This document shows, one piece after another, positions 1 through 10,564 of a DNA stretch of 64,000 bases. Numbering within the stretch: position 1 is the first letter of the stretch; the number at the start of each line of letters is the position of its first letter. The DNA comes from Sisyra terminalis. Its lineage: Eukaryota > Arthropoda > Insecta > Neuroptera > Sisyridae. The DNA lies in NCBI GenBank assembly GCA_958496175.1, contig OY292280.1, forward strand, positions 1,612,001 through 1,676,000, read 5' to 3'. A program made the translations under genes and the position numbers. The notes beneath the pieces were generated by a model, which had not been told where the DNA came from, did not search any database, and saw nothing but the letters and a program-made list of their open reading frames with translations.

Positions 1-585
1 ACAGCAAAATGTCATCTATTAAAGTAATTAATTGTAGCACTTTACTGTTATTTTTCAAATAGAACGTTAAGTGATTAGATTTTCTTTTAATAGCACTTTT
101 CCTAGCAAAATCAATTAGTCGTTATTAGTAATTGGTTGCGATATGGACGAGCGCAAATAAGATGGACATGATTGAACATTGGTGGAAAATATTATTTATT
201 TATCAATGAAAATATAATAATGGTGGAAATGATTTATATAGTGAACAATGAAGGACTGACTGACAAAAAAAATATATATAGTCAATTCGGTTCTTTTGAA
301 TTCTCTTATTATTTTCGGATGCAAAGGTGGTGATTTATATTTTACGAGGGAGTCATTTATTTGTGATGAATATTTATAGCTCAGTCAATTTATGAAGAGT
401 TTATCAATTTCGTATATATTTATCGCTTGATTTTAAAGGCGAAAACATTTCACAGTACCATTTATTCAAAATATAGAAAAATCGTTTTCGTATGATCATA
501 ATTTCATAAGTATATAACGAATGATTTCAATTTTTATAAACGCTATGACATGAAAATGAAGTGAATGGAAAACGAATATATAAGT
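1..585. other. No gene seen
   Basis: AT-rich sequence without coding or repeat signal that I can support. It may be eva-1 intron if the gene continues past the left edge. Confidence 0.45.
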
Positions 586-1384
586 GGCTCATGTCTAAGA
601 ACCGTCAAATCTGGCAACGTTGTATTCTCTATGTTTTTTATTCTATTCACGATTTTTATGTTAATTCAATTCTGACAACGTATAGTTTTCTCTTTTGTCA
701 CTAAATTTTCTTTATAAGTCGATTTATTCACAAAAAAAATTAAAAACAAAGTAGAAAATGCAAATATTAACATCCCGAAGAGGGATATGAGCCTATATTT
801 TACCCGAAAATAATTAGTGGTTACTATCCTGATACTTGACTCGAATGTATATTCTCCAACCCATTTTTTGGCTCATGTTTCTTTTAGGTCGGTCAAAATC
901 TGGCAATGCTGCATTTCTACTTTGTTTTTAATTCTATTCGCAACTTTTATGGTAATTCAATTCTGACAACGTATAATTTTCTCTTTTGTCATTAAATTTT
1001 CTTTATGAGTCGATTATTCACAAATAAAATTAAAAACTAAGTAGAAAATGCAAATATTAACATCCCTAAGACGGATATGAGCCTATATTTCTACCCGAAA
1101 ATAATTTGTGGTTACTACCCTGATATTTGACTCGAATGTACATTCTCCAACACACTCTTTGGCTCATGTTCCTTTTAGGTCGGTCAAAATCTGGCAATGC
1201 TGCATTTTCTACTTTGTTTTTTATTCTATTCGCAACTTTTATGGTAATTCAATTCTGACAACGTATAATTTTCTCTTTTGTCACTAAATTTCTTTATAGC
1301 CCGATTTTTTCGTGAATTAAATTAAAAACAAAGTTGGAAATTCAACGTTGCCAGATTGGACAGTTCTAAAAGGAACATGAGCTT
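586..1384. repeat. Expanded copies of the CAACGTTGCCAGAT MITE (about 290-bp tandem period)
   Basis: Three successive units begin with GGCTCATGT near 586, 870 and 1160, followed by ATCTGGCAAYG and a shared stretch containing TTCTGACAACGTATA. The block ends at about 1384 with the reverse complement of the terminus (CAACGTTGCCAGATTGGAC through GGAACATGAGC). It is therefore one inverted-repeat element whose interior has been tandemly expanded. Confidence 0.75.
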
Positions 1385-2753
1385 AAAAAGCAATAAAAAA
1401 ATGAATTTTATTTCTTCTCAAATAACTTATTAGATTTTCATTCTAATTTTATCAAGAGGATCTACAAATTTGTAAACTCCAATCAATCGCATAACTTCTC
1501 GCCCATAATGATGAAATTTAGATTTTTTTTGCGCTATTAATTATTGATGTATTTTTTTCCATCTCAGCTCTCTAAAGCAATGGCTCTAATATGGGTTCAA
1601 TCGACCTCCAAAGGTTTGGTGAGTCAGTCTCGCGGGCTTGGCGGGTTTTTAATAATTTTGTTCATTTTAGTCATGTATTTATTGACCTATGTTTTGATTT
1701 GGGAAAAAAATCCAATTAAGAAGGGTTCGGTGAATGCTCATATGAAAGTAATGGGAATCGGTTGCTCCCATAAGGTTAAGAACCACTGCTTTAGAGTCAT
1801 CTGGACATGAATTGGGAAATACTTGTAAAGATCTAATCTGCTGTGATTTATTTCAATTGGAACTAGTAACAAAACGGAATAGTTCTTTTACGATGCAGCG
1901 CAGAGAAACTCTGAAAATAGGTCCCCAGAATGATCAAGAAGAAGATATGATATCCATCCACTTCTATCATACTTCTACTAAAACCATTCAAACTATTTAT
2001 CCTTGTTTGGCCATGATTTGAACCACTTTACCAGTTCTGAAATATTGTCATTTTCAATTAGTATATAATATTCAATCCCATTACCGATGGGAATGTGGTC
2101 CCAAATATCAAACGTTTTCTCCTGGAGAACCTTATGGAAAATATTGAAAATTATTTTTCGGGTAATTTTCATTGCCCAGTATGGAATTTTCTTTTTATCC
2201 GCAATTGGTCTCCCAGACCTGAATGCATCTTTGTAATTAAAATTACGATTAACTGGCTTATAAATTGGAAAAAGTATCGATTTTTTTTTTGGAGGTACCC
2301 ATTATTAAAAGGTTTTTCCTTATGAACAAATCAATCATTACAGTGGCAATGTAAACCATTTAAAAGGGATGCAATACTTGATATCGGTTGATAGAAAAAT
2401 CTTCCGGTTAAAAAATGGAATACTTTTTCCTCCATCAAATAAATTTTTTTTGGGGGGGAAAAATTATATTTTCATAAAGCTTTGTATTAAACTTAATTGC
2501 ATTTTCATATAGTTGGTATTTGTATAGTCTGAATAGCCAGTAAATAGCCTATTAATCTATCCTCTTGATTGAATAAGTTCTATTATGATTTCAGCATTGT
2601 TCGGAAAATAATTTATGAATATTTAGCTAAGTATTGTTGGCAACTGAAAATGAAGTCGCGGGTATTTGTGGAGGTAAATTAATTGGCGATTATGTTCAAT
2701 TGGAAAACGTCGAGAATTCCATAGTGCATGGGAGATCACGGGATAAATATCAA
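1385..2753. other. No gene seen
   Basis: AT-rich DNA with chance frames only. A plus-strand frame at 1544-1810 has a hydrophobic run but no splice context or family match. The missing eva-1 transmembrane exon was looked for on the minus strand and not found. Confidence 0.5.
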
Positions 2754-2825
2754 GGGATGAAATGTCGGGAGGAAATGTTGGGGTGAAATGTCGGGGTGAA
2801 ATGTCGGGGTGAAATTAGGGGTGCG
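2754..2825. repeat. 13-bp minisatellite
   Basis: About five to six units of GGGGTGAAATGTC with a few substitutions, lying 55 bp past the donor of eva-1 exon 7. On the eva-1 strand it is pyrimidine-rich. Confidence 0.85.
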
Positions 2826-2880
2826 CTAGCTCTTCAATTGACTGAACTATAGTTGGGGTATTGGCGTGTCTTGTACTTAC

Positions 2881-3132
2881 GTGCAAAAAAAAAGGTAAAT
2901 GCAAAAAATCCCGACGATAATGATCTATACGATGTAGTTGTGATTGTGGTGGTGGTAGGAGTCGCAATGGCCCCGCCAAAAATTCGCTCATTTATTTTCA
3001 CTTTTGCAATACCGTCCCCCTGCATATCTTTGCTGTTGTGATCGGTCGGTGGAGGCGAGTTTCGGGAATATGGGGGATGGAGTTGGGATGACGGGACTTG
3101 ATGCACAAAGCTAGGATTTGAGTAGCCTATTG
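2881..3132 (-). CDS. eva-1: eva-1 coding exon 7 (extracellular Pro/Ser/Thr-rich linker)
   Basis: The acceptor TTATATTTGCAG (phase 1) and a near-perfect donor GCAC/GTAAGTAC bound the exon. Joined to exon 6 it reads T-A-IGYSNPSFVHQVPSSQLH, PPYSRNSPPPTD, then KVKINERIFGG, a run TPTTTTITTTSYRS, and an odd end GFFAFTFFFA. The phase match to exon 6 and the good splice sites support it. The low-complexity Thr and Phe end is unusual, and an earlier donor (AAAA/GTGAAA) could remove it. The segment is rich in Pro and Ser, as expected for a linker. A transmembrane segment is still missing, so further 3' exons must lie to the left of this one or beyond the window. Confidence 0.65.
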
Positions 3133-4329
3133 CTGCAAATATAACAGAACAAACAAATCATTATTATCCCATTGTATATACATTGAACCTAACCTCACCC
3201 AACTCCGCACCCTCAAACCCAACCCCGTCAAAGTCGCGGTGTTTTGGTCGCAAAATTAAAAAAAAACAACAACTGATCAAAACTAATTTGCATCGATATT
3301 AATTAATTTATTAGATTTGTTAATTTGCAGTTATCGACTACTACATTCACATGTATTTGCTTTGTGCAGATTGGTAATTAATTTTTCTTTTCAATTAAAA
3401 TAATGCTAATTAGTTTTGATTGCGTTATAAATATATGTTTTTAATTGAAAGCGTTAAAACCAAAAAAGCTTAACCCTCGGTCAAAGCATACAATTAATAT
3501 AAAATAATTTTTATCCATGATAAAATAATCAATTTATACGTGGTTCAATCAAGCTTTTGCATCTACTCCATTTTGCGCATGCGTAATAAGCACGTGCTAA
3601 CTAAGCACACTGGATACAAGTTCAAAGCTTTGAAAACAGCGAATCAGAATTGAAATTTAAATGCGTAAGAGCATGCGCTCTTTTGCTTAATGATGACGTA
3701 TAATTTTTTTTTGTAATGTAAAGTAGTGTAATGCATAACCAAATCTATTTGGACTACACAGAAAATTCTAATACATCAAGAAGAAATGGTTGAAGCAGAA
3801 AAACCCAAAATTAAATTTTTCAACAAGTTTACATTGATTACATTTAATATAATGCACGAAATTTAATTTCATTTATTGATGCTTTCTACGACTTTTTTAT
3901 TTACATTAGGAAATTTTCATACAGCAATTAATCCAAAAACAATATATTTATAGGACAATCGATGCATCCTGTAGCTTCTTTTGTCATTTTTATTGAAGTA
4001 AATTGTTTTTGCAGGTATAATGAGGATATGTTTCCCTTTTTTTTTCTGAGTTTTATGTTCCTAATGCGGAAATAGGGAACAAAAGCGCTATGCATGCAGG
4101 ATATGCAACCGTGATGAAAATGCAATCAAAATCGAATCAGTCGTTTTTGAGGTTAAACGGTTCAAGTAGCAGGTGTTGCACTTTTTCTATGCACTTTTAT
4201 ATTAAATCTTAGAAAAACTTTAGCGGTAAAAATTTCCAGCAAATGACAATCTATGCATTGTAATATTATACTCTTCCCGTACCCGTGGGAATAAGTTTGG
4301 AAGGAAAAGCTAGTATAAGTTATATACAT
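3133..4329 (-). other. eva-1: eva-1 intron 6, mostly unique sequence
   Basis: Part of the 3.8-kb phase-1 intron between exons 6 and 7. I see no exon or recognisable transposon in this portion. Confidence 0.5.
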
Positions 4330-4704
4330 TTTATAACTTTTTAGTACAAATATATTAAGGGGACGCAAAAAATCGACGATTTTTTTGGGGTAGCCCTTAA
4401 AAAAAATTTGAGGACCGCTTTTTACTCTATATCGAGCCAACTAAAGTTCAAAGTTGGAATTTTCCAAAAAATTTTTTTGACAAACGATGGAAAATCGTTC
4501 GTAGAAGTTTAGTGAAAGAAACTATTTCGTTTAGGACAAAATAGTTTAGTAGTAATTAATTAATTACGAAAAATTAATTATTCTGCCATTGATATAGTAA
4601 AATGATAAGAAAATAGGGAAAATAGCGATATAATTTACAAAAGTAAATTATATCACATAAATATAATGACAGAATATTTTATATATTGTCCATGTTGTTT
4701 AAGT

Positions 4705-5050
4705 CCTTGTATTTTTAAATATAATAATTAAATTGTGGGCATAAGGACGAACCTTCTTGTTTATTTTATTATTTATTTTATCGCCAACGTTTCGTCAGTC
4801 ATTGCTGACTTCTTCAGGGCTCTATAATGAAAATACATAACATTTAAAAAAAAGCAACACATTATTGTCAAAATTATCAATACATAAATTACAATTCATA
4901 AGTTTTAGTCGATATAAATCTTAGTTAATTATTGTGAAATCTAATCGAAAAATAAAAAAAAAATAGAGCTCTAAAGTCAAGAATGACTAACGAAACGTTG
5001 GTGATAAAATTCGTCCTTATTGGTCACAATTTAATTATTATATTTATAAA
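4705..5050. mobile_element. Inverted-repeat element carrying hammerhead-like motifs in both arms
   Basis: The ends are inverted: TAATTAAATTGTGGGCATAA with GGACGAA on the left, TTCGTCC with TTATTGGTCACAATTTAATTA on the right. Each arm contains GAAACGTTGG preceded by a stem-forming stretch, in opposite orientations. It sits inside repeat H copy 1. Confidence 0.65.
4783..4820 (-). ncRNA. Hammerhead-ribozyme-like motif, Penelope-type
   Basis: Minus strand: GCC (stem I), CTGAAGA core, an extra A, stem II GTCAG/CTGAC around a short loop, GAAA, self-complementary ACGT as minimal stem III, U at position 17, then GGC closing stem I. The GCC/GGC pairing and core are intact; U at the cleavage position is the weakest choice. 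Confidence 0.5.
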
Positions 5051-5112
5051 TTGTATTAACAGTAAAAAACAAAAGTTTAAACAAAGTTTAACTGTAATTA
5101 GCTAAATACAAG

Positions 5113-5855
5113 GGTATAAGCTTGGATCAGGAACATAGAAATTTGAGAACTGTTTCGAATTGTTTCGTAATTATTCCTGTACGTATTGTTCACTAGAATG
5201 CAATTTGTACGTTAATTTTGACATATGCCAGAAATGAAGAAGCGGTGGTTATTTTCAAATATATATTATCAAATATATATAGCAGAACATAAAAATTAAA
5301 TAGTTCAATAATGCAACAATAAATATTATCTAAGTATATTTTTCATTTCGCAATTATTTTGGATATTTCTTTCATTAAAAATAATACATCACAGTTTTTC
5401 ACAAGGGTTTTTCCCATAAAAAAGTAAACTTTATTTAGAAAATTTGGTGCAAGTCCATTTTAGTACACTCACAATCTGGCAACGTTGCATTTTCGACTTG
5501 TTTTTAATTTAATTCACGACAAAATCGGTCCATAATAAAAATTTAACCACAAAAGAGAGAACTATACCATATTAGAACTAAACCATCAAAAAAATCGCGA
5601 ATTAAATTAAAAACAAAGTCGAAAATGCAACGTTGCCAGATTGTGGGTGTGCTTAAATGAACTTGAGCCGAAAATTTAATTTTACATAATACAATATAAA
5701 TACATATTTGAAAATAACTGTCGCTTCTTCATTTCTGGCATATGTCAAAGTTTACGTACAAATTGCATTCGAGTGGACAATACGTACCCATTCGGAACAG
5801 TTCTCTTCAGTTCTAAAAATTTCGACGTTCCTGATCCAAGCGTATACCCATTTTA
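5113..5855. mobile_element. Composite element G-F-G, copy 1
   Basis: The outer inverted arms (GCTTGGATCAGGAAC inward, GACGTTCCTGATCCAAGC outward) flank a central CAACGTTGCCAGAT MITE at about 5449-5669. The arms carry TTTGACATATGCCAGAAATG. An almost identical composite in the opposite orientation lies at 45597-46335. Confidence 0.75.
5449..5669. mobile_element. CAACGTTGCCAGAT MITE (family F)
   Basis: A roughly 220-bp inverted-repeat element. The arms run from AAGTCCATTTTAGTACACTC and AATCTGGCAACGTTGCATTT to the reverse complement ending ATGAACTTGAGCC. Other copies are at 6148-6360, 45776-45999, 29667-29812 (cut) and 36095-36170 (partial). Confidence 0.8.
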
Positions 5856-6490
5856 TAACTTTTTGGCACAAAATTATTAAGGGGACGCAAAAAATCGACG
5901 ACTTTTTCTGAGACTCATTTAAAAATCGGGGTAACCCTTATAAAAATTTGAGGACCGCTTTTTACTCTATATCGATAGGCAACCAAAGTTTAAAGTTGGA
6001 ATTTTCCAAAAAATTTTTGTTCCCATTTTATGGAAAATCGATCGTTTAGGTTTAGTGAAAGAAACCATTTCGTTTGGGACAAAATAGTTTAATAGTAATT
6101 AATTAATTACGAAAAATTAATTATTCTGCCGTTGATATAGTAAAATCGGCTCAAGTGTACTTTCACCCACAATCTGGCAACGTTGAGTTTTCGACTTGGT
6201 TTTTAATTTAATTCGTGATTAAATCGGTCCATAATGAAAATTTAGCCACAAAAGAGAGAATTATACCATATCAGAAATAAATTTTAAATAATATTTGCAA
6301 ATAGAATAAATAAGAAAATGCAACGTTGCCAGATTGTGGGTGTGCTATAGTACACGTGTTCATTAAAATCATAAGAAAATAGGGTTTTTAGCGTCTCATA
6401 TATATCACATAAATAAGATCGCAGAATATTTTATATATTGTATTTACTGTAATAAAAAAAAGATTAAACAAAGTTTAACAGTAATTAATT
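5850..6490. repeat. Repeat H copy 2, with an inserted F MITE
   Basis: Same order of motifs as 4330-5110. After ATATAGTAAAAT it is interrupted by the F MITE at 6148-6360 and continues with AAAATCATAAGAAAATAGGG. Copy 1 has the uninterrupted site at about 4585-4620. Confidence 0.75.
6148..6360. mobile_element. F MITE inserted in repeat H
   Basis: Starts GGCTCAAGTGTACTTTC with ATCTGGCAACGTTG and ends with the reverse complement CAACGTTGCCAGATTGTGGG. TAAAAT flanks both sides, a likely target duplication. Confidence 0.75.
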
Positions 6491-6931
6491 AAATACAATT
6501 ATATACAAATGGAAGTTCCCGGAACTAGAATACTATTTGCAGTCACCCTTGATAACCTATTAGAAATTGGAATACCTACTTTAAAGAGTTTAAAAAAAAG
6601 TTTTGATTTCCTAAAAATTCAAATTGATAAGTAAGGGATCAAAGCACAAAATTGTACAGCTGAGGATGAAATAAGTTTGGATATTGGGACTAAGCGATGA
6701 ATTCCATTAGTTCTTTACTAAAGTACCTACTTATCCCGTATATACCAGCTATCTTAAAATTATAGATGCACATCAATATTCTTTGATTAATGAAATTTCC
6801 AATTGTTTTCGTACGTATTGGAAAACTTGTTGAAAAATTGCGCAACTGACAAATGGTCCAGTTGTTGGATTAGGGACAAAATCTAATTTGGTAATATTGC
6901 AAAGATGATTTGGTGGTTGATTTGGTCTTAC

Positions 6932-7111
6932 CTGTTTCCGTCGTTCGTATTTGATGCGAATCTTTAATCAAATTTTCATTATATCGATTGACCTCAATTC
7001 GGGTAATCGGTTCTTCTTGGTAAAAATCCCCAATTGTCTCCGTTGTCGTGTTCAGCTCATCCGGTTCTAATTGATCACTGAATGATTCACTCCTAAATAC
7101 AACACGTGATA
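6932..7111 (-). CDS. eva-1: eva-1 coding exon 6 (extracellular linker)
   Basis: The acceptor TTTCTGTTACAG and donor ACAG/GTAAGACC bound a 180-bp exon, residues 253-312. It continues from YTC with VSRVVFRSESFSDQLEPDEL, then an acidic, Thr-rich stretch, NTTTETIGDFYQEE, and PITRIEVNRYNENL. The joint YTC-VSRVVF resembles the segment that follows the second lectin domain in EVA-1 proteins. There is no fold that I recognise; it is probably the flexible linker leading to the membrane. One sequon (NTT) is visible. Confidence 0.85.
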
Positions 7112-7334
7112 CTGTAACAGAAAACAGGTGCATGGTATTAGTCTACAATCGCATACTATTCTCAGTAAAAATTTCCGGTTATAAACCATTTTATTCGAAT
7201 TTCTAATAATGGGGGATCAAAACACCTTTCACTTGAAATCCAATGAAAATTAATTTTTATTGTAGTAAAAATATCTTGTAGTTAAATTCTTATAAAACAA
7301 TTTCTTAAAAGTAAACCATAAACCCGAATATTTA

Positions 7335-7515
7335 CGTATTACATAGATACATTTTACAGATACGTATTTCGATTACCAAGCAATTATTAACAATGGTAAT
7401 CATGCAGTGTTTTATGGTGACTCATCAGTCATGGAGAAACCTTATACTTGAAAACCATTGTTTGGCAATCGAAATACGTATCTGGGAAATACGTCATAAT
7501 AATTTTTGGTTCAAT
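7335..7515. repeat. Hammerhead foldback, decayed, in eva-1 intron 5
   Basis: The left arm carries CAGATACGTATTTCGAT and the right arm ATCGAAATACGTATCTGG, head-to-head around about 70 bp. The CTGA core is lost in both arms. Confidence 0.7.
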
Positions 7516-7609
7516 ACTTAAGTTTATAGTTTACTTCTAGTAAATTATATTTAGTTACATGAACATAAACCTATTGAGGTAATAAAAATATGAATTTAAA
7601 ATGCCTTAC

Positions 7610-7753
7610 CACATGTGTATACGATTTTTAAGTACATCCGCGATGCTGGTCGACAAGGATTACCAAAAGTGGCAGTATCGGCCGCCAGGGTGCACCGTCG
7701 CTTACCGTGGCACAAAACCATTACAGCTTCTGTGGCAAAACTAGCCAAACAAG
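7610..7753 (-). CDS. eva-1: eva-1 coding exon 5 (C-terminal half of SUEL lectin domain 2)
   Basis: The acceptor TTATGTTTTCAG at 7754 and the donor ATGTG/GTAAGG bound a 144-bp exon. It encodes residues 205-252: SCLASFATEAVMVLCHGKRRC, TLAADTATFGNPCRPASRMY, LKIVYTC. It completes the second SUEL domain, with NPC in place of the usual DPC. This exon is hidden by a plus-strand frame and is recognised from its protein sequence. Codon phase matches both neighbours (phase 1 in, phase 1 out). Confidence 0.94.
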
Positions 7754-8044
7754 CTGAAAACATAAGCAGGGATTTTACTTTCTCAATATTAAATAAACAA
7801 CTTTAATTTTGTTTTATGGCATATAAATAGATGGAATTTGAATTATTTAATTTTAATCAAATTAATGGCTCCACTGGCTAAATACTACTCTTGGTCGCTA
7901 ATATTTTCCAAAAAAATTTTATTTACTAAAATTTTAACAGCATATTAATAATTTTCTCGATATTAAATTTCAGGTATCAAATTTATAGATAATACCTCCA
8001 TGTTAAAAAAGGCATTTAAATGCCACTAGTAACTTTAATTGACT

Positions 8045-8345
8045 TCTAATGTCGCTTAGACAATATATTAAATATATTGTGGTCCTATTTATGCATTATT
8101 TGAACAAAAGTTCAAACAAATCACTAACGTGATACGTATTTCGATAGCCAAGCAATCTTTGAGCCTTTCTCTTTTTTATTGAAGTTGTGGGTATTTACGG
8201 AGCAGTTATGAAGCGATCCAATTCTATTTGATGATCACTGAGGAAAATTAATTAGCAATCAAAATACGTACCTGGACAATATGTCACAAATATTATTGTT
8301 TGAACTTCTGTTCAAATTTATACTTATTGATTACTTTTACACATT
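8045..8345. repeat. Hammerhead foldback, decayed
   Basis: Left arm GATACGTATTTCGATAGCC. The right arm has ACTGAGGA, then CAATCAAAATACGTACCTGG; G12 has mutated, so activity is unlikely. Inner stems TTTGAAC and GTTCAAA are present. Confidence 0.7.
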
Positions 8346-8379
8346 ATATAATACATGATTATAATTTCAAAAAATTATT

Positions 8380-9405
8380 AATGTATATTAGACTGATTAA
8401 AATAAATGATGATTTTATTTTTAATTATATCAAAAATATTGTTGGGAATGACAAAAAAAAACCTGTGAAAGTTTAAGCTCTTAATATTAATATTAAAAGG
8501 TACCGCATCGCACATTTCGATTTTCCATTTAAATAACATGGGAACAATACTCTCTTGCACTTTGGAATTTTATAGCTCACGTTGGTGACAATATTTCGAA
8601 ATGATCAAGGTATATTCTTGTAGAAAATTGAACGATCTACAAAAACGGTCTCGAACAAGTTTTTGATATATTTATTCCTTCAAAAGTTATTCGAGGTCAA
8701 AGTTGAACTAAAGAGAAATTATAATATTTTTTTAATATTTTGACGCAACCATCAATTTTATGAGAAAATTTTATAGAACATTTTTTGTAGAGCACTTTTT
8801 TTCCTATAGCTTATCTTTATAAAAGTTTTTGATATTTTTCATAGATCCGAAGTAATTTAATTAAAATAAAAAAAATAATTTTTATGTTAAAAATATAATA
8901 ATTCAGGGAATTTTCAGTTTAATGCAAATAACTTAGGACCCATGAAAAATATCAAAAACTTTTACAGAGATAAGTTATAGAAAAAAAGTGCTCTACAAAA
9001 AATGCCCTATAAAATTTTCTCATAAAATTGATGGTTGCGTCAAAAAATTGAAAAAAATATTAAAATTTCTCTTTAGTTCAACTTTGACCTCGAATAACTT
9101 TTGAAGGAATAAATAAATCAAAAACTTGTTAGAGACCTTTTCTGTAGATCGTTCAATTTTCTACAAGAATATACCTTGGTCATTCCGAAATATTGTCACC
9201 AACGTGAGCTATAAAATTCCAAAGTGCAAGAGAATATTGTTCCCATGTTATTTAAATGGAAAATCGAAATTTGCGATGTGGCACCTCTTAATATTAATAT
9301 TAAGAGCTTAAACTTTCACAGGATTTTTTTTTGGTCATTCCCAACAATATTTTCGATATAATTAAGAAAAAAAATCATCATTTTTTTTTGAATCAGTCTA
9401 ATATA
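8380..9405. mobile_element. Long foldback element B, copy 1
   Basis: A palindrome of about 1.03 kb with arms of about 500 bp, ending TTAGACTGATT on the left and AATCAGTCTAA on the right beside TA-rich flanks. The arms contain TTAAATAACATGG-type, TATAGCTCACGTTGGTGACA and GACGCAACCATCAATTTTAT blocks. No coding frame. Further copies are at 18148-19155, 29812-30597 and 39437-39770. Confidence 0.85.
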
Positions 9406-9409
9406 TATT

Positions 9410-9880
9410 CTCAATTTTTTGCTGTTTTGTAATTAATAGAATCTTCATTACGTTATTATTTATAAATACATTTAAAAAATTGTATTTTTGATGTTGTAGC
9501 AGAATAAAATAGTTTTAAATAAACGCTATGAAATAGAATTGAATTTGTGTAAACGTATAGAAGTCAATTTGTTAAAAAATATGCAACTGATGCGTAGCAA
9601 TTCGTAGCATGTCTGATCACCGGCCATATTTATATTTTTGTCCTTTTTTGTTTCATGTATATCTCCTTTTCTATCATTTATTTATCTACCATCCTTGTTT
9701 GAATGCATCTTTTTGTAGAAAATGATCAAAAATGATATTAAAGGCATTTAAAAACTAGTTTTAGATGCCTTGTTATATCCTAATTTCTAGAATTAGATAC
9801 TTACAGTAATATGACATTGGCGACCCAATAGCTAAATAAGGTAAGGGTACCAAAACTGTCACCTTTACTCTTTTCTACCC
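9410..9880. repeat. Repeat J copy 1
   Basis: It contains CGTTATTATTTATAAATAC, GTAGCATGTCTGATCACC and TGCCTTGTTATA. Other copies are at 10985-11690, 12405-12545 (inverted) and 41140-41480. Confidence 0.6.
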
Positions 9881-9909
9881 TAAAAATGAGGACTTTTTTC
9901 AAAACTCAC

Positions 9910-10059
9910 ACTCTTCCGGTTCTCCCTGGGGTTGAGGACATTGCACGCTTTCGTACTCCGTTCTTCCGTAGCTGGCCGTATAGATGGCGATACGTGTATG
10001 TGGTCCGCATTTCAATTCAATTACGTTATTTTCACACGCGATTGTACTCAAAAATTGAA
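9910..10059 (-). CDS. eva-1: eva-1 coding exon 4 (N-terminal half of SUEL lectin domain 2)
   Basis: Separated from exon 3 by an 83-bp intron, this exon encodes residues 155-204: I-QFLSTIACENNVIELKC, GPHTRIAIYTASYGRTEYE, SVQCPQPQGEPEE. It opens the second SUEL domain, with the carbohydrate-loop motif YGR intact (unlike domain 1) and the expected Cys spacing. The acceptor is GATTCCAG and the donor is GAGT/GTGAGTTT, phase 1. Its T joins CT of the next exon to give Ser, then Cys-Leu-Ala. A 128-codon plus-strand frame covering the same DNA is an antisense shadow. Confidence 0.95.
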
Positions 10060-10142
10060 CTGGAATCGAGAATATCACATAAAAGTGGAATAAATTTTCA
10101 TAATTCAGGTTTGAAAAAATCATCTAACAATATGGGACTTAC

Positions 10143-10281
10143 TTGGTCGACATTTGTAGCCGACATGAATATATTTCCGCACTCCGGGACATGGATCGTT
10201 TCCAAATGTTCCAATGGACGAATGAAATTTACATTGATGTTTCTTCTGGCAAGCCTCGACCACCGTTTGTAATACTGAATA
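10143..10281 (-). CDS. eva-1: eva-1 coding exon 3 (C-terminal half of SUEL lectin domain 1)
   Basis: This exon completes the first SUEL lectin domain (residues 109-154). It reads YSVLQTVVEACQKKHQC, then KFHSSIGTFGNDPCPG, then VRKYIHVGYKCRP. The DPC-G-x-KY motif near the end, a hallmark of the fold, is intact, and the four cysteines complete the set of eight begun in exon 2. The acceptor is TTTATTAACAG (phase 0) and the donor is CCAA/GTAAGTCC (phase 1). The longer open frame on the same strand in another phase is spurious. A heat-shock-type promoter begins about 300 bp upstream, so this is the first eva-1 exon downstream of that promoter. Confidence 0.95.
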
Positions 10282-10564
10282 CTGTTAATAAAGAAAATAT
10301 ATATTAGAGTGGCCATGACAGGTTTTCAGTATAAAGAACTAATTTGACATAGTTAGAGTCGAACGTTTTTCAGTTCCGGTCAACAAACTTTCAATGAGCT
10401 TTTCATTCCCATTTTTTATATGTAAAACTATAGTTTTTGTTTTTAAGCGACTGGAAATCAGCGTGGAATATATAAAATGACAATAATCACTTATAATCGA
10501 AACCACAATAAAATAACAATCGCTTTGTTGTAACGGAAATTCAAAACTGAACTGCAATACTGAA

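Larger units (their letters stand above)
4330..5110. repeat. Repeat H copy 1, with an inserted hammerhead palindrome
   Basis: It contains TTAAGGGGACGCAAAAAATC, GAGGACCGCTTTTTACTC, then TAGTAATTAATTAATTACG. The same order recurs at 5850-6480. Copy 1 is interrupted at about 4700-5050 by an inverted-repeat element and resumes with AACAAAGTTTAACTGTAATTA. Confidence 0.7.

Noticed and set aside
1544..1810. Plus-strand frame with a hydrophobic run as a membrane protein
   Set aside because: The hydrophobic run is T-rich by composition, there is no signal or family match, and the eva-1 membrane exon would have to be on the other strand.
9886..10272. 128-codon plus-strand open frame
   Set aside because: It is the antisense shadow of eva-1 exons 3 and 4, which have cysteine-rich SUEL sequence and proper splice sites on the minus strand.
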